Below, one piece after another: positions 8,846-17,741 of a stretch of 64,000 bases of DNA (the stretch's first letter is position 1; each line of letters begins with the position of its first letter). A program made the translations under genes and the position numbers. The notes beneath the pieces are model-generated. The model was not told the origin of the DNA. It saw only the letters and a program-made list of their open reading frames with translations, and did not search any database. Location of the stretch: NCBI GenBank assembly GCA_048465415.1, contig DBFWLO010000026.1, forward strand, positions 1-64,000, written 5' to 3'. This DNA comes from Scatosoma sp048465415 (lineage in GTDB: Bacteria > Bacillota > Clostridia > Christensenellales > Borkfalkiaceae).

Positions 8846-10636
8846 TTATTTCGCGCAGTTTTCTTTGAGCACTTCGAGATTCTCGCGGATCTCTTTGGGA
8901 AGTTTGTCGCCGAAGTTGTCGTCGTAGTACTTTTCGATCTCTTCCGCTTCCGCCGCCCAGCGCGTCTTGTCTACGTAGAGCAGTTTGTCGAGCGTCTCTT
9001 CCGTGACGTCCGTCCCCTTGATATTGATATCCTTCGCATAGGGCACATAGCCGATCGCGGTCTCCTGAGCGTCCACTTTGCCTTCGCAGCGGTCGAGGAT
9101 CCAGTCGAGCACTCTCATGTTGTCGCCGAAGCCGGGCCACATAAACTCGCCTTTCTCGTCCTGACGGAACCAGTTGACGTTGAAGATCTTGGGCTGTTTG
9201 TCGGCGGGCACTTTTTTACCCATGTCGATCCAGTGCTGGAAATACTGATCCACCGAATAGCCCATGAAAGGCTTCATCGCCATCGGATCGTGTCTCAGCA
9301 CGCCGACCGCGCCGGTAGCCGCCGCCGTCGTCTCGGAGGACATGATCGTACCCACGAACGTGCCGTGGTTCCAGTCTCTGGACTGATAGACGAGCGGGGT
9401 GGTCGTCGCTCTTCTGCCGCCGAAGATGATCGCGGAGAGGGGCACGCCCTTTTTGGAATTGAATTCGGGCGAGATGCAGGGGCAGTTGGTCGCGGGAGCG
9501 GTGAACCGGGAGTTGGGGTGCGCCGCGGGGTGCTTGCCGTCCGCGTTCGTTTCCGGCGTCCATTCGTTGCCTTTCCAGTCGATGAGGCGCTTGGGCGCTT
9601 CCTTCGTCAGCTTCTCCCACCACACCGTGTTCGTCTCGGGATCGTAAGCGACGTTGGTGAAAATCGTCCCTTTCTTCGTCGCCGCCAGAGCGTTGTAGTT
9701 GGAATGTTCGTTGGTGCCGGGCGCGACGCCGAAGAAGCCGTTTTCGGGGTTCGCCGCCCAAAGCCTGCCGTCCTCGCCGACGCGGATCCACGCGATGTCG
9801 TCGCCGACCGTCTGGATCTCATACCCCGCGTCCAGATATTCCTGAGGAGGAATGAGCATGGCGAGATTGGTCTTGCCGCAGGCCGAAGGGAACGCCGCCG
9901 CGATATATTTGATCTCTTTGTCCTGGGGCCGCTTGCAGCCGAGAATCAGCATGTGCTCGGCCATCCAGCCTTCCTGCTTGCCGAGGTAGGTCGCGATACG
10001 CAGCGCGAAGCACTTCTTGCCCAGAAGCACGTTTCCGCCGTAAGCGGAGTTCACGGAAACGATCGTGTTGTCCTCGGGGAAGTGCATGATATATCTCTTC
10101 TCGGGATCGACGTCGCATTTAGAATGGAAGCCCTTGACGAAATCTCCGTTTTCGCCCAGCTCGTCGAGGCACATCGTGCCCACTCTCGTCATGATTTCCA
10201 TGTTGAGAACGACGTAGATGGAGTCGGTGACTTCGATGCCGATCTTGGAGAAAGGAGAACCGACCACGCCCATCGAATAGGGAATGACGTACATCGTGCG
10301 CCCTTTCATCTTGCCGCGCGCGATCTCGTTCACCATCTGATACGCTTTGCCCGGATCCATCCATTTGACGATGGAATGAGGCATAGCGTCCTCTTCCTTG
10401 CGGCTGCAAATAAAAGTTCTGTCCTCCACGCGGGCGACGTCGTTTTCCGCCGTTCTGTGCAGATAGCAGTCGGGATAAATCTCCTCGTTGAGTTTGAGAA
10501 TCTCGCCGGAAGCGACCGCTTCCGCGCGGAGCGCGTCCCTCTGCGCCTCGCTGCCGTCGATCCAGACGATTTTGTCCGGCTGGGCGAACGCCGCGCTGTC
10601 TTCGACGAATTTGAGAACTTTTTTGTTGTTGGTCAT
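8846..10636 (-). CDS. pckG: Phosphoenolpyruvate carboxykinase (GTP)
   Basis: Interconverts oxaloacetate plus GTP with phosphoenolpyruvate plus GDP and CO2. The 596-residue protein is clearly the GTP type, with FPSACGKTNLAML as the nucleotide-binding P-loop and active-site cysteine motif, and the RTMYVIPYSMG and FGGRRATTTPL substrate segments. I chose the ATG at 10636 because AGGAGA lies 7 bases upstream; the longer frame from 10669 has no such site. A strong promoter at 10845-10873 gives a leader of about 200 bases. Most classic Clostridia and Bacilli use the ATP enzyme, so the GTP form is a lineage hint. It may run in either direction in fermenters. Confidence 0.97.
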   Translation of the reverse strand: MTNNKKVLKFVEDSAAFAQPDKIVWIDGSEAQRDALRAEAVASGEILKLNEEIYPDCYLHRTAENDVARVEDRTFICSRKEEDAMPHSIVKWMDPGKAYQMVNEIARGKMKGRTMYVIPYSMGVVGSPFSKIGIEVTDSIYVVLNMEIMTRVGTMCLDELGENGDFVKGFHSKCDVDPEKRYIMHFPEDNTIVSVNSAYGGNVLLGKKCFALRIATYLGKQEGWMAEHMLILGCKRPQDKEIKYIAAAFPSACGKTNLAMLIPPQEYLDAGYEIQTVGDDIAWIRVGEDGRLWAANPENGFFGVAPGTNEHSNYNALAATKKGTIFTNVAYDPETNTVWWEKLTKEAPKRLIDWKGNEWTPETNADGKHPAAHPNSRFTAPATNCPCISPEFNSKKGVPLSAIIFGGRRATTTPLVYQSRDWNHGTFVGTIMSSETTAAATGAVGVLRHDPMAMKPFMGYSVDQYFQHWIDMGKKVPADKQPKIFNVNWFRQDEKGEFMWPGFGDNMRVLDWILDRCEGKVDAQETAIGYVPYAKDINIKGTDVTEETLDKLLYVDKTRWAAEAEEIEKYYDDNFGDKLPKEIRENLEVLKENCAK

Positions 10637-10844
10637 ATCGGTAATCTCCTTATAAAGTTGAATTTTCAAAACTGCGCCGCAACCGGCGTACTTCGTATTT
10701 CAAAGGCTGCCGCGGGCGGCTTTCCGGCCCTCTCGCCGGAGCTTTTCCGCCCCCGCAAAGCCTTCCTTTCCGCCGCTTCAAAAACGTCTGTGAATTACTC
10801 ACATTTTCAGTTTTTGTAGTGAAGCCCTTTTTATACCGATTATA

Positions 10845-10873
10845 ATTATATCACAAAATTTTTCCCTTGTAAA
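10845..10873 (-). promoter_or_regulatory. pckG promoter
   Basis: On the minus strand, TTTACA (10868-10873), a 17-base spacer and TATAAT (10845-10850). This sets the start of a leader of about 200 bases, GC-rich toward the gene, in which I recognise no known riboswitch. Confidence 0.85.
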
Positions 10874-11090
10874 CTGTTTTGAGGCAGTTTTTTCGGGAAA
10901 GTGCAAAACCTTCTTTTCTCCCCTTTCGCAAAATTTTTTTCGGCAAAAAAACGGAAAAACGGGGTACCAGGTACGCGGCGAAAAAATATTTGGTAAAAAA
11001 CGGAAAAAAAGTGGCACAGTACGCTTGTAATTTTTCAAATCGGTGGTAAACTATTTGCAGGAGAGAAAAGAAGGAGGACGCAAAAGGGGT

Positions 11091-11369
11091 ATGGACAAGT
11101 ACATAGACAATAAACTGGCGGAGGAAATGGACCTGATCGTGCTCACGACCAACGGGCACGTGAAACAGGGCCTCCCGCGCGGCAGCGTAGGCACTCTCAT
11201 CGATTCCTACACCGGCCACGACAAACCGCTCTACGGCGATTTCAGCGTCGGCGGGGGCAGGCATAAGGAAGCGGCGCTCGGACTGTACGATTTCCGGGTG
11301 CTCAATCCCGCCGACATGCGCGACGTCGGCATCATCGCTTCGTATCTGCGCGGCAAAAAAGCCATTTAA
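11091..11369 (+). CDS. Unidentified 92-residue protein
   Basis: A short, probably cytoplasmic protein that I do not recognise. It begins MDKYIDNKLAEEMDLIVLTT and continues with a Gly-rich middle (GLPRGSVGTLIDSYTG, FSVGGGRHKEAALGLYDFRV) that suggests small beta-strands, perhaps an SH3- or KOW-like barrel; that fold guess is inference only. The ATG at 11091 follows AAGGAGG at 11071-11077, a rather long 13-base spacing, so a start slightly upstream is possible. It stands alone, divergent from pckG, and ends at a bidirectional terminator. The regular codon pattern and ribosome-binding site support a real gene. Confidence 0.7.
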   Translation: MDKYIDNKLAEEMDLIVLTTNGHVKQGLPRGSVGTLIDSYTGHDKPLYGDFSVGGGRHKEAALGLYDFRVLNPADMRDVGIIASYLRGKKAI

Positions 11370-11391
11370 ACAACTTCATTAAAAAAAACGA

Positions 11392-11423
11392 AGCGCCGGG
11401 ATTCCCGACGCTCCTATTTTTTA
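11392..11423. terminator. Bidirectional terminator
   Basis: The hairpin AGCGCCGGGATTCCCGACGCT, with one mismatch, has TATTTTTTATT after it on the plus strand and a run of A's before it. It separates two converging genes. Confidence 0.75.
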
Positions 11424-11452
11424 TTCGACTGCCCGTTTAAAAAGTTTTCCGC

Positions 11453-11860
11453 TTACACGAGCGGCAGCCCGAAGAGGTTCCCGTCCGCAGCCTCCGCGCG
11501 CAGCAGCTCGGCGGCGAACGCCCAGCGTTCCTCCGCGGACGCGGCGCGGAACAAATGCTTCCATATAAAGCCGCGGATCAGCTTCTTGTGCCGACGCTTG
11601 AAATCGGGAAAGACATACCCGCCGCCGACGCACGCGACACAGGTCCCGCCCCCGCCTCCGGAAACGGCCCGGAAATCGAAAAAGTCCCTGCCTTTGCGAA
11701 ACCTGTAAATGTAGACGCACGAGGAGTCGCTCCCCTTGTCGTAAAGATATTCGTATGTAAAACCCGCCTCGAACAAAAACGCAAATTCGCGGGCGATGAT
11801 CTCCGCGTAAGGCTGTTCTTCCAATTCTTCCTCCTTCCGGCGTAGCTCAATCCTCGGCAC
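11453..11860 (-). CDS. Unidentified 135-residue protein downstream of GGDEF gene
   Basis: A soluble protein I do not recognise. It opens with a charged helix (MPRIELRRKEEELEEQPYAE), then YIYRFRKGRDFFDFRAVSGG and a glycine-rich turn, and ends in an Ala/Glu/Leu-rich helical region. There is no signal peptide or membrane segment. It begins 14 bases inside the end of the upstream GGDEF gene, so the two are probably translated together; a functional link to cyclic-di-GMP signalling is possible but unproven. The only in-frame ATG near the start is at 11860. Confidence 0.65.
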   Translation of the reverse strand: MPRIELRRKEEELEEQPYAEIIAREFAFLFEAGFTYEYLYDKGSDSSCVYIYRFRKGRDFFDFRAVSGGGGGTCVACVGGGYVFPDFKRRHKKLIRGFIWKHLFRAASAEERWAFAAELLRAEAADGNLFGLPLV

Positions 11861-13202
11861 CGAACCGGCACTCGTAGCCGTGATAGACGCGTTTATCCTT
11901 ATACATATCCTTGTCGGCCTGCCCGATCGTGTCTTTGAGCGCCTTGATCTCGTCGCTCCACGCCGCGCCCACCGCCGCAGCGGGCACGCTTTCCAGCAGC
12001 AGCGATTCTTTGAGCGCCGCGGTCCGACGCTCGAAGTCCTCCCGACCGATTCCCGGACAAAGGGCGAGGAACTCGTCGCCGCCCAGACGGTAACGCCGGT
12101 ATTCCCCGAATAATTCGGAGATCTTTTCGCCGACGAACCGCAGCACCTCGTCCCCCTGCTCGTGCCCGTACGTATCGTTGATCTCTTTGAGCCCGTTCAC
12201 GTCCGCGAACACGACGCCCAGCACCCGCGGCTTTTCCTCCCGCAAACTTTTGAGATCCTGGATATAGGAATTTCGGTTATGCAGTCCCGTCAGGGAATCG
12301 TAATAACTCAGCCGCTTCATCTGTTCGTAAATGCGGTGCCGCATGATCGTGTTGGCATAGAGATAGGAAAGGGTGCTGAACAAAAACTGAATCTTTCCGA
12401 TCTGCGCGGGCGGGGGATTGTCTACGCCCAAGTACCCGATGAGCCGGTTTTCCGAAAATAACGGCGCGGCGACGAGACTGTGAATCTTCTGCCAGTGCAG
12501 CGTTTCGTATTCTTCGGGATCGCTCTCGCGCAGATTTTCGAGATTGCGGATCACGACGTTTTCCTTGCGCGCGAAAATCTCTTCCCAACGGCGCACCAGA
12601 CGGCGGGACAGGCGCTGCAACGTGCCTTTCACCTTCTCCACGCCCTCGGCGCACCATTCGTGCGTGTTGCTCATCTCCTCGCCGTCGAACTCGAATATAT
12701 AAATTCTGTCGCATTTCAAAAATTCGCCCAAAAGCCGCATCGACCGCTCCATCGCTTCGAGAAACAGCGTCGACGAGCTTAGTTCCCGCACGCACGCCAA
12801 CAATTCCCGCTCCGTTTCCAGCCGCTCGTTCAAACTGTCCTGCTTCAAACGGAAATCGGTGATGTCGAAAGCGATTTCGACGCGCTTATAGTTCCCGTCG
12901 TCCCACTTGATGAGCTTATCTTTGAGCATGTACGTCCGCTTGGTGATCGGATTGAATTTTTCCCACGTATAAAAGCTGTCCGGCCGCAAAGCCTTATTCG
13001 TACAAAATTCGCAGGGAGCATCGCGCCCCTGCAATACCTGATAACACTTCTTCCCCGCCAGACCGTTTTCCGTTACGCCGAAAAATTGCTGTCCCGTTTG
13101 ATTGAGATACAGCATTTCGTATGTTTCGGGATCCGCCACGTAGACAAGCTCCGATATATCTTCCAATAACTCCATCAACTTCACGGAAATACTCCTTCTC
13201 AT
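11847..13202 (-). CDS. PAS-GAF-GGDEF diguanylate cyclase
   Basis: Predicted to make cyclic-di-GMP from two GTP. The 451 residues contain, in order, a PAS-like domain with a cysteine cluster (CYQVLQGRDAPCEFC near residues 53-67), a PAC strand region, a GAF-like domain at about 140-290 and a GGDEF domain at about 300-445. The active-site RLGGDEFLAL is intact, so the enzyme should be active. The RxxD inhibitory site expected upstream of GGDEF is not present, so product feedback through that site is unlikely. No membrane segment is seen; the cysteine-rich PAS could sense redox state or bind a cofactor. It has a near-consensus promoter at 13226-13254. Confidence 0.93.
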   Translation of the reverse strand: MRRSISVKLMELLEDISELVYVADPETYEMLYLNQTGQQFFGVTENGLAGKKCYQVLQGRDAPCEFCTNKALRPDSFYTWEKFNPITKRTYMLKDKLIKWDDGNYKRVEIAFDITDFRLKQDSLNERLETERELLACVRELSSSTLFLEAMERSMRLLGEFLKCDRIYIFEFDGEEMSNTHEWCAEGVEKVKGTLQRLSRRLVRRWEEIFARKENVVIRNLENLRESDPEEYETLHWQKIHSLVAAPLFSENRLIGYLGVDNPPPAQIGKIQFLFSTLSYLYANTIMRHRIYEQMKRLSYYDSLTGLHNRNSYIQDLKSLREEKPRVLGVVFADVNGLKEINDTYGHEQGDEVLRFVGEKISELFGEYRRYRLGGDEFLALCPGIGREDFERRTAALKESLLLESVPAAAVGAAWSDEIKALKDTIGQADKDMYKDKRVYHGYECRFGAED

Positions 13203-13225
13203 TAGTGAGACTTAATATTATCTAT

Positions 13226-13254
13226 ATTATAACTCATTTTTTTAAATTTGTAAA
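13226..13254 (-). promoter_or_regulatory. Promoter of the GGDEF gene
   Basis: TTTACA (13249-13254), a 17-base spacer and TATAAT (13226-13231) on the minus strand, about 30 bases before the start codon. Confidence 0.8.
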
Positions 13255-13407
13255 TACCTTTTGCTTATTTTTTTTAGAAAATGGAAAATTTTTCTATAAA
13301 AAATCAATTATTTAGCTTATAAAAGCCCCCCCCCCCGCATATTTATACATTTTCGTTTTATTGCCGCGAGGGGGACGAAAAACGGGCATGGAGCGGCGGC
13401 GGGCATG

Positions 13408-13439
13408 AAAAAGACAAGCCGAAAATTCCGGCCTGCCTT
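13408..13439 (-). terminator. alaS terminator
   Basis: An 11-bp stem with two G-U pairs (AAGGCAGGCCG on the minus strand), a 7-base loop and a run of five U's. It lies about 95 bases past the alaS stop, beyond the paired operator-like repeats. Confidence 0.8.
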
Positions 13440-13458
13440 TTCTGGTGTGTAAATCGTT

Positions 13459-13526
13459 ATGAAATCGTTTACAGCGCTTCATCGTACAAAAAGAAAATTT
13501 TGTCGATCAGGCATGTAATCGTTTAC
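13459..13526 (-). repeat. Paired near-palindromic sites after alaS
   Basis: Two copies of a GTAAACGATTAC-like near-palindrome, at 13459-13473 and 13515-13526, lie between the alaS stop and its terminator. The same pair, with similar spacing and distance from a stop codon, follows yyaC at 53436-53504. The site ATGAAATCGTTTACA fits the CcpA cre consensus WTGNAANCGNWNNCW. Confidence 0.6.
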
Positions 13527-13532
13527 AGAGGC

Positions 13533-15368
13533 TTATTCGTGAACGAGCACGGCTTTGATACGGCGGATCCCGGAAGCGCAGCTCTGTTCCTTGACAATTT
13601 TGAAGAGGCCGAGCTCGCCGGTACGTTCGGCATGGGGACCGCCGCAGATTTCTTTGGAAAAATCGCCGATCGAATAGGTTTTGACGCGTTCGCCGTACTT
13701 GCTTTCAAACAGGCCGGTAAATCCCTCCGCCTTCGCTTCTTCGAGGCTGAGTTCCTTCATCACGACGGGAAGGTTTTCCTTGATTTTCTCGTTGACGAGG
13801 TCCTCCACGGCTTTGATCTCCGCTTCGGTCATGGGGCGGGGGAAGTTAAAATCGAAGCGGAGGCGTTCCTCGGTGATGTTGGAGCCTTTCTGATTGATTT
13901 CCTCCGAACAGACCTTTTTGAGCGCCGCGTGCAGGAGGTGGGTGGCGGTGTGCAGCCGCGTAGTCTCCTCTTTATGATCGGCGAGGCCGCAGGCAAATTT
14001 CTGTTCGCTGCCCGCCTTGCTTTTGCTCTGGTGTTCCTCGAAAGCGGCGTTATAGCCGTCGAGATCGACGCCGAAGCCGCGTTCTTTGGCCATTTCGCCC
14101 GTGATCTCGACGGGGAAGCCGTAGGTGTCGTAGAGGTGGAAGGCCTGCTTGCCGCCGATGACCGTTTCGGGCACGTACGCGGGATCTTTGGCCGACATAA
14201 ACGCGTTCTTTCTTTCGATGGAATTGACGCATTTTTCAAATTCTTTCAAGCCCTGCTGCAAGGTTTTGGAAAATCTCGCCTCTTCCTTGTCGAGTTCCTC
14301 GGCGATTCTGGCGCGGTTGACATCGAGCTCGGGATACACCGTTTTGTATTTTTCGACGAAGGTTTCGGATATGCGGCGCAGTCCGCCTTCGGGCAGGCCG
14401 ATTTTGCGGCCGTAACGCACGGCGCGGCGGATAATGCGGCGCAGGATATAGCCCTGGTCGGTATTGGAAGGGACGATGCCCTTCTCGTCGCCGATCATGA
14501 AGGCGGCGGTGCGCACGTGGTCGAGCACGACGCGGAACGCGCGCGTCGTCTCCTCGTTTTCGCCGTAAAGGCGGCCGGTCAGCGCCGAGATGGCGGCGAT
14601 CGCGTCCGCGAAAATATCCGTTTCGTAGACGCTGGATTTGCCGTTGAGCACGCAGAGCGCGCGCTCTAACCCCATGCCCGTGTCGACGTTCTTTTGTTCA
14701 AGCTCGGTATACGTGCCGTCCGCCTGTTTGTTGAAGCGCATAAAGACGTCGTTCCAGATTTCGAGAAAGGCGCCGCAGGAGCAGTCGGGATTGCAGTTCG
14801 GACCGCATTTGGGTTTGCGGATCACGAACATCTCCGTATCCGTACCGCAGGGGCCGGTGAGTCCGGCGGGGCCCCACCAGTTGTTTTCGCGGGGCATGAA
14901 ATAGATATTTTCCTTTTTGACGCCCGCCTCTTCCCAGAGCGCGGCCGCCTCGTCGTCGCGGGGCAGAGTCTCGTCGCCGCCGAACACCGTCACCGCCAGC
15001 TTGTCGGACGGGATCCCCAACCCCTCGTCGCCGGTGAGAAATTCATAGCTCCAAGGGATCATTTCCTTTTTGAAATAGTCGCCGAGCGACCAGTTGCCGA
15101 GCATCTCGAAAAAGGTACAGTGGCGCTCGTCGCCCACGTCGTCTATGTCTCCCGTGCGCACGCATTTCTGCACGTCGGCGAGCCGCTTGCCCGCCGGGTG
15201 TTTTTCGCCCAGGAGATAAGGCACGAGCGGGTGCATGCCCGCCGTCGTGAACAGCACCGTCGGATCGTTTTCGGGAATTAAAGACGCCGAGGGAATGACT
15301 TTATGCCCCCGCGCCTTGAAAAAATTCAGATACATCTCTCTCAGACTTTCGCTGGTATATTCTTTCAT
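13533..15368 (-). CDS. alaS: Alanyl-tRNA synthetase, short form lacking C-Ala
   Basis: Charges tRNA-Ala with alanine and hydrolyses mischarged products. The 611-residue protein holds the class II catalytic domain (FTTAGMHPLVPYLLG near residue 40; GMGLERALCVL near 235), the tRNA-recognition helical domain, and an editing domain with zinc-binding HTATHLLH near 455 and CGGPHA near 578. It stops right after the editing domain. The usual oligomerisation/C-Ala domain, about 250 residues, is missing, and the gene ends cleanly with its own terminator, so this looks natural rather than a frameshift. Such short forms occur in some bacteria and archaea. A second, full-length alaS could exist elsewhere. 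A simple promoter precedes it, without a T-box. Confidence 0.95.
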   Translation of the reverse strand: MKEYTSESLREMYLNFFKARGHKVIPSASLIPENDPTVLFTTAGMHPLVPYLLGEKHPAGKRLADVQKCVRTGDIDDVGDERHCTFFEMLGNWSLGDYFKKEMIPWSYEFLTGDEGLGIPSDKLAVTVFGGDETLPRDDEAAALWEEAGVKKENIYFMPRENNWWGPAGLTGPCGTDTEMFVIRKPKCGPNCNPDCSCGAFLEIWNDVFMRFNKQADGTYTELEQKNVDTGMGLERALCVLNGKSSVYETDIFADAIAAISALTGRLYGENEETTRAFRVVLDHVRTAAFMIGDEKGIVPSNTDQGYILRRIIRRAVRYGRKIGLPEGGLRRISETFVEKYKTVYPELDVNRARIAEELDKEEARFSKTLQQGLKEFEKCVNSIERKNAFMSAKDPAYVPETVIGGKQAFHLYDTYGFPVEITGEMAKERGFGVDLDGYNAAFEEHQSKSKAGSEQKFACGLADHKEETTRLHTATHLLHAALKKVCSEEINQKGSNITEERLRFDFNFPRPMTEAEIKAVEDLVNEKIKENLPVVMKELSLEEAKAEGFTGLFESKYGERVKTYSIGDFSKEICGGPHAERTGELGLFKIVKEQSCASGIRRIKAVLVHE

Positions 15369-15428
15369 ATCGCTTTACCTTTTCGCCTTATCAGGCCGTT
15401 ATTTTTCGCTCCTGTTTCGTTCGTTTCT

Positions 15429-15457
15429 ATTATAAAGACCTGCGGAAAAAATGTCAA
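15429..15457 (-). promoter_or_regulatory. alaS promoter
   Basis: TTGACA (15452-15457), a 17-base spacer and TATAAT (15429-15434) on the minus strand. The leader is only about 55 bases, too short for a T-box. Confidence 0.85.
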
Positions 15458-15568
15458 ACGTTTTCGTCGGGTTTCTTCGCCGCCCGCGTTTCTTCCCTTC
15501 GCCGCGGCGGGTTCCCGAACGATGAATTTTCCGCTCGCCGCCGCCCTGCCCCGCGCATTTTATAAAAT

Positions 15569-16972
15569 TTAATTTTTCGTCAGCGCGTAACCGTCCTTAT
15601 TATCCTTGACGGTGTAGCCGAGTTCGGCGAGTTTGGCGCGCAAAGCGTCGCTTTTCGCCCAGTCTTTGGCGAGCCGGGCCGCCCAGCGTTCCTCGGCGAG
15701 CGCCGTCACTTCGTCGGGCACGCCCGAGGAAATCCTGCTCTCGTACCATTTCACATAGCTTTTCGCGTCCTTTTTAAAGAGTCCGAGCAGGGAATAGGTC
15801 TCCCGAAGCTGCGCGGCGCACGCGGCCGCCCGGCCGTCCCGGTCGGCGAGGAATTTTTTGAGCTCTTTGAAATAGCCGAAAAGATTGCTTAACGCGAGCG
15901 CGGTGTTGAAATCGTCGCTCATGCACCCGTCGAATTCCTCGTCGATTCTCTTCGCGTACGCCTTGTCCGCGTCGTCCGGCGCAAGAGCGGCTTCGTCCGC
16001 CGCCGCCAGGACGCGGTAAAATTCATAGATATGCTTTTCCGCGTCGGGAAACAAATCGTCGGTGATATTGATGTCGTTGCGGTAATTGGTTTGCAGGAGC
16101 GCGAATTTGATCGCCTCGTCCGAATATTTTTCCAGAAGCTCGGAGAGCAGCAGGCTGTTGCCGAGCGATTTGCTCATTTTCTGGCCGTTGACTTTGATGA
16201 GTCCGTTATGCGTCCAGTATTTGACGAACGGTTTGCCCGTGAGCGCTTCGGTCTGCGCGATCTCGTTTTCATGGTGGGGAAAGATGAGATCCCGGCCGCC
16301 GCCGTGCAGATCGATCTGATCGCCGAACGCGGCGTGGTTCATCGCCGAGCACTCGATGTGCCAGCCCGGCCGCCCCTTGCCCCAGGGCGAATCCCAGCAG
16401 ATCTCGCCCGGCTTCGCGCTCTTCCAGAGCGCGAAATCGTAGGCGTTCTTTTTCTCGTCGTCGTTCTCGACGCGCACGCCGTCCATCGCGTCCTCCACCG
16501 AACGGTGGGACAAGTGCCCGTAGGCGGGATAGGTGGCGACGTCGAAATACACGTCCCCTTTCCTCGTCGGGTAGGCGTGCCCCTTATCGATAAGCTTTTG
16601 AATAAAATCGACGATGTTGCCGACGTTGTCCGTCGCTTTCAGCCAGATATCCGGATCGTCCACGTGCAGTTCTTCCATGACGCGGTTGATCTTTTCGATC
16701 ATCTCCGCGGCATAGACGTCGGCGGGAATCCCCGTCTCCTTCGATTTGGCGATGATCTTGTCGTCCACGTCCGTGTAATTGCGGGCGTACGTCACCCGGT
16801 AGCCGAGCTTTTCGAGGTATTTTCTCATGATGTCGTAAATGAGCGCCTGATAGCCGTGGCCGATATGCGCTTCGCCCGAAACGGTGATCCCGCAGGCGTA
16901 CATTTTCACCTTGCCCGCTTCGAGCGGCTGAAAGTCTTCCTTTCTCTTGGTCAGGGAATTGTAAATTTTCAT
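15569..16972 (-). CDS. cysS: Cysteinyl-tRNA synthetase
   Basis: Charges tRNA-Cys. The 467-residue class I enzyme has the zinc ligand in YACGITVSGEAHIGHGY near the start (HIGH at about 37-40), the conserved GGGRDLIFPHHENE segment, and KMSKSLGN near residue 270. The DALR-type anticodon-binding region follows. It is the second gene of the cysE-cysS operon, about 35 bases after cysE, so cysteine synthesis and charging are controlled together by the upstream T-box. Length and motifs are normal. Confidence 0.97.
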   Translation of the reverse strand: MKIYNSLTKRKEDFQPLEAGKVKMYACGITVSGEAHIGHGYQALIYDIMRKYLEKLGYRVTYARNYTDVDDKIIAKSKETGIPADVYAAEMIEKINRVMEELHVDDPDIWLKATDNVGNIVDFIQKLIDKGHAYPTRKGDVYFDVATYPAYGHLSHRSVEDAMDGVRVENDDEKKNAYDFALWKSAKPGEICWDSPWGKGRPGWHIECSAMNHAAFGDQIDLHGGGRDLIFPHHENEIAQTEALTGKPFVKYWTHNGLIKVNGQKMSKSLGNSLLLSELLEKYSDEAIKFALLQTNYRNDINITDDLFPDAEKHIYEFYRVLAAADEAALAPDDADKAYAKRIDEEFDGCMSDDFNTALALSNLFGYFKELKKFLADRDGRAAACAAQLRETYSLLGLFKKDAKSYVKWYESRISSGVPDEVTALAEERWAARLAKDWAKSDALRAKLAELGYTVKDNKDGYALTKN

Positions 16973-17007
16973 AGTCCTTCGTTTCCTTCTTCTATTCGTC
17001 TTTTTTA

Positions 17008-17697
17008 TTATTGCCCTTTTTCCGTCTTTTTCTCCGCGACTTTCTTATCCCCGCCCGACTTTGTTTCGTCGAGCCGTTTTTCGAGGGCCGCGAGCCGTTC
17101 TTTGAGCGAGGCGAGCTCCGTCTGGTAGGGATCGGTCTTATCCTGATCGAGATCGGGTTCCTCCACCTTCTCGCCGTTGATACGCACGACGCGGCCGGGC
17201 ACGCCGACCACCGTCGCGTAGGGCGGCACTTCTTTGAGCACGACCGCGCCGGCGCCGATCTTCGCGCCCTCGCCGACGATGAAGCCGCCGAGGATCTTCG
17301 CGCCCGCCGAGACAGTGACGTTCTCCATCAGCGTCGGGTGCCGCTTGCCGTGCTCCTTGCCGTTGCCGCCGAGCGTCGCGCCCTGGTAGATGACGGTGCC
17401 CGTATGTACTTCCGCCGTCTCGCCGATGACGACGCCGCAGCCGTGGTCGATGAACACCCCCGGATAGATCTTCGCCGCGGGGTGAATCTCGATGCCCGTG
17501 AAAAATTTGGAGCACTGGCTGACCATGCGCGCCAAAAGTTTCAGATGGATCCGATAGAGAAAATTCGCAAAGCGGTGATGAGACAGCGCGTGCACGCCCG
17601 AATAGGTGAGAAAGATCTCGAATTTGTTCCTCGCCGCGGGATCGTTCCGCTTCGCGGCGGCAATGTCCGCCCGCAATTTTTTAAACCACATGTTCAC
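17008..17697 (-). CDS. cysE: Serine O-acetyltransferase
   Basis: Makes O-acetylserine from serine and acetyl-CoA, the first step of cysteine synthesis. The 229-residue protein has the N-terminal helical part with ALSHHRFANFLYRIH, then the left-handed beta-helix hexapeptide repeats, with catalytic IDHGCGVVIGETAEV and GNGKEHGKRHPTL. After the hexapeptide domain comes an unusual tail of about 45 residues: acidic, then Lys/Glu-rich and likely coiled coil (LKERLAALEKRLDE). The gene leads the cysE-cysS operon behind a cysteine-specific T-box, the expected regulation in Firmicutes. Confidence 0.96.
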   Translation of the reverse strand: MNMWFKKLRADIAAAKRNDPAARNKFEIFLTYSGVHALSHHRFANFLYRIHLKLLARMVSQCSKFFTGIEIHPAAKIYPGVFIDHGCGVVIGETAEVHTGTVIYQGATLGGNGKEHGKRHPTLMENVTVSAGAKILGGFIVGEGAKIGAGAVVLKEVPPYATVVGVPGRVVRINGEKVEEPDLDQDKTDPYQTELASLKERLAALEKRLDETKSGGDKKVAEKKTEKGQ

Positions 17698-17741
17698 GTC
17701 TCCTTGACCTTGATATACCGCCCGCGGCCCGCCCGCGCGAC

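Noticed and set aside
13459..13526. Paired sites as promoter operators of the GGDEF gene
   Set aside because: They lie more than 200 bases upstream of the GGDEF promoter and before the alaS terminator, so they belong to the alaS 3' region.
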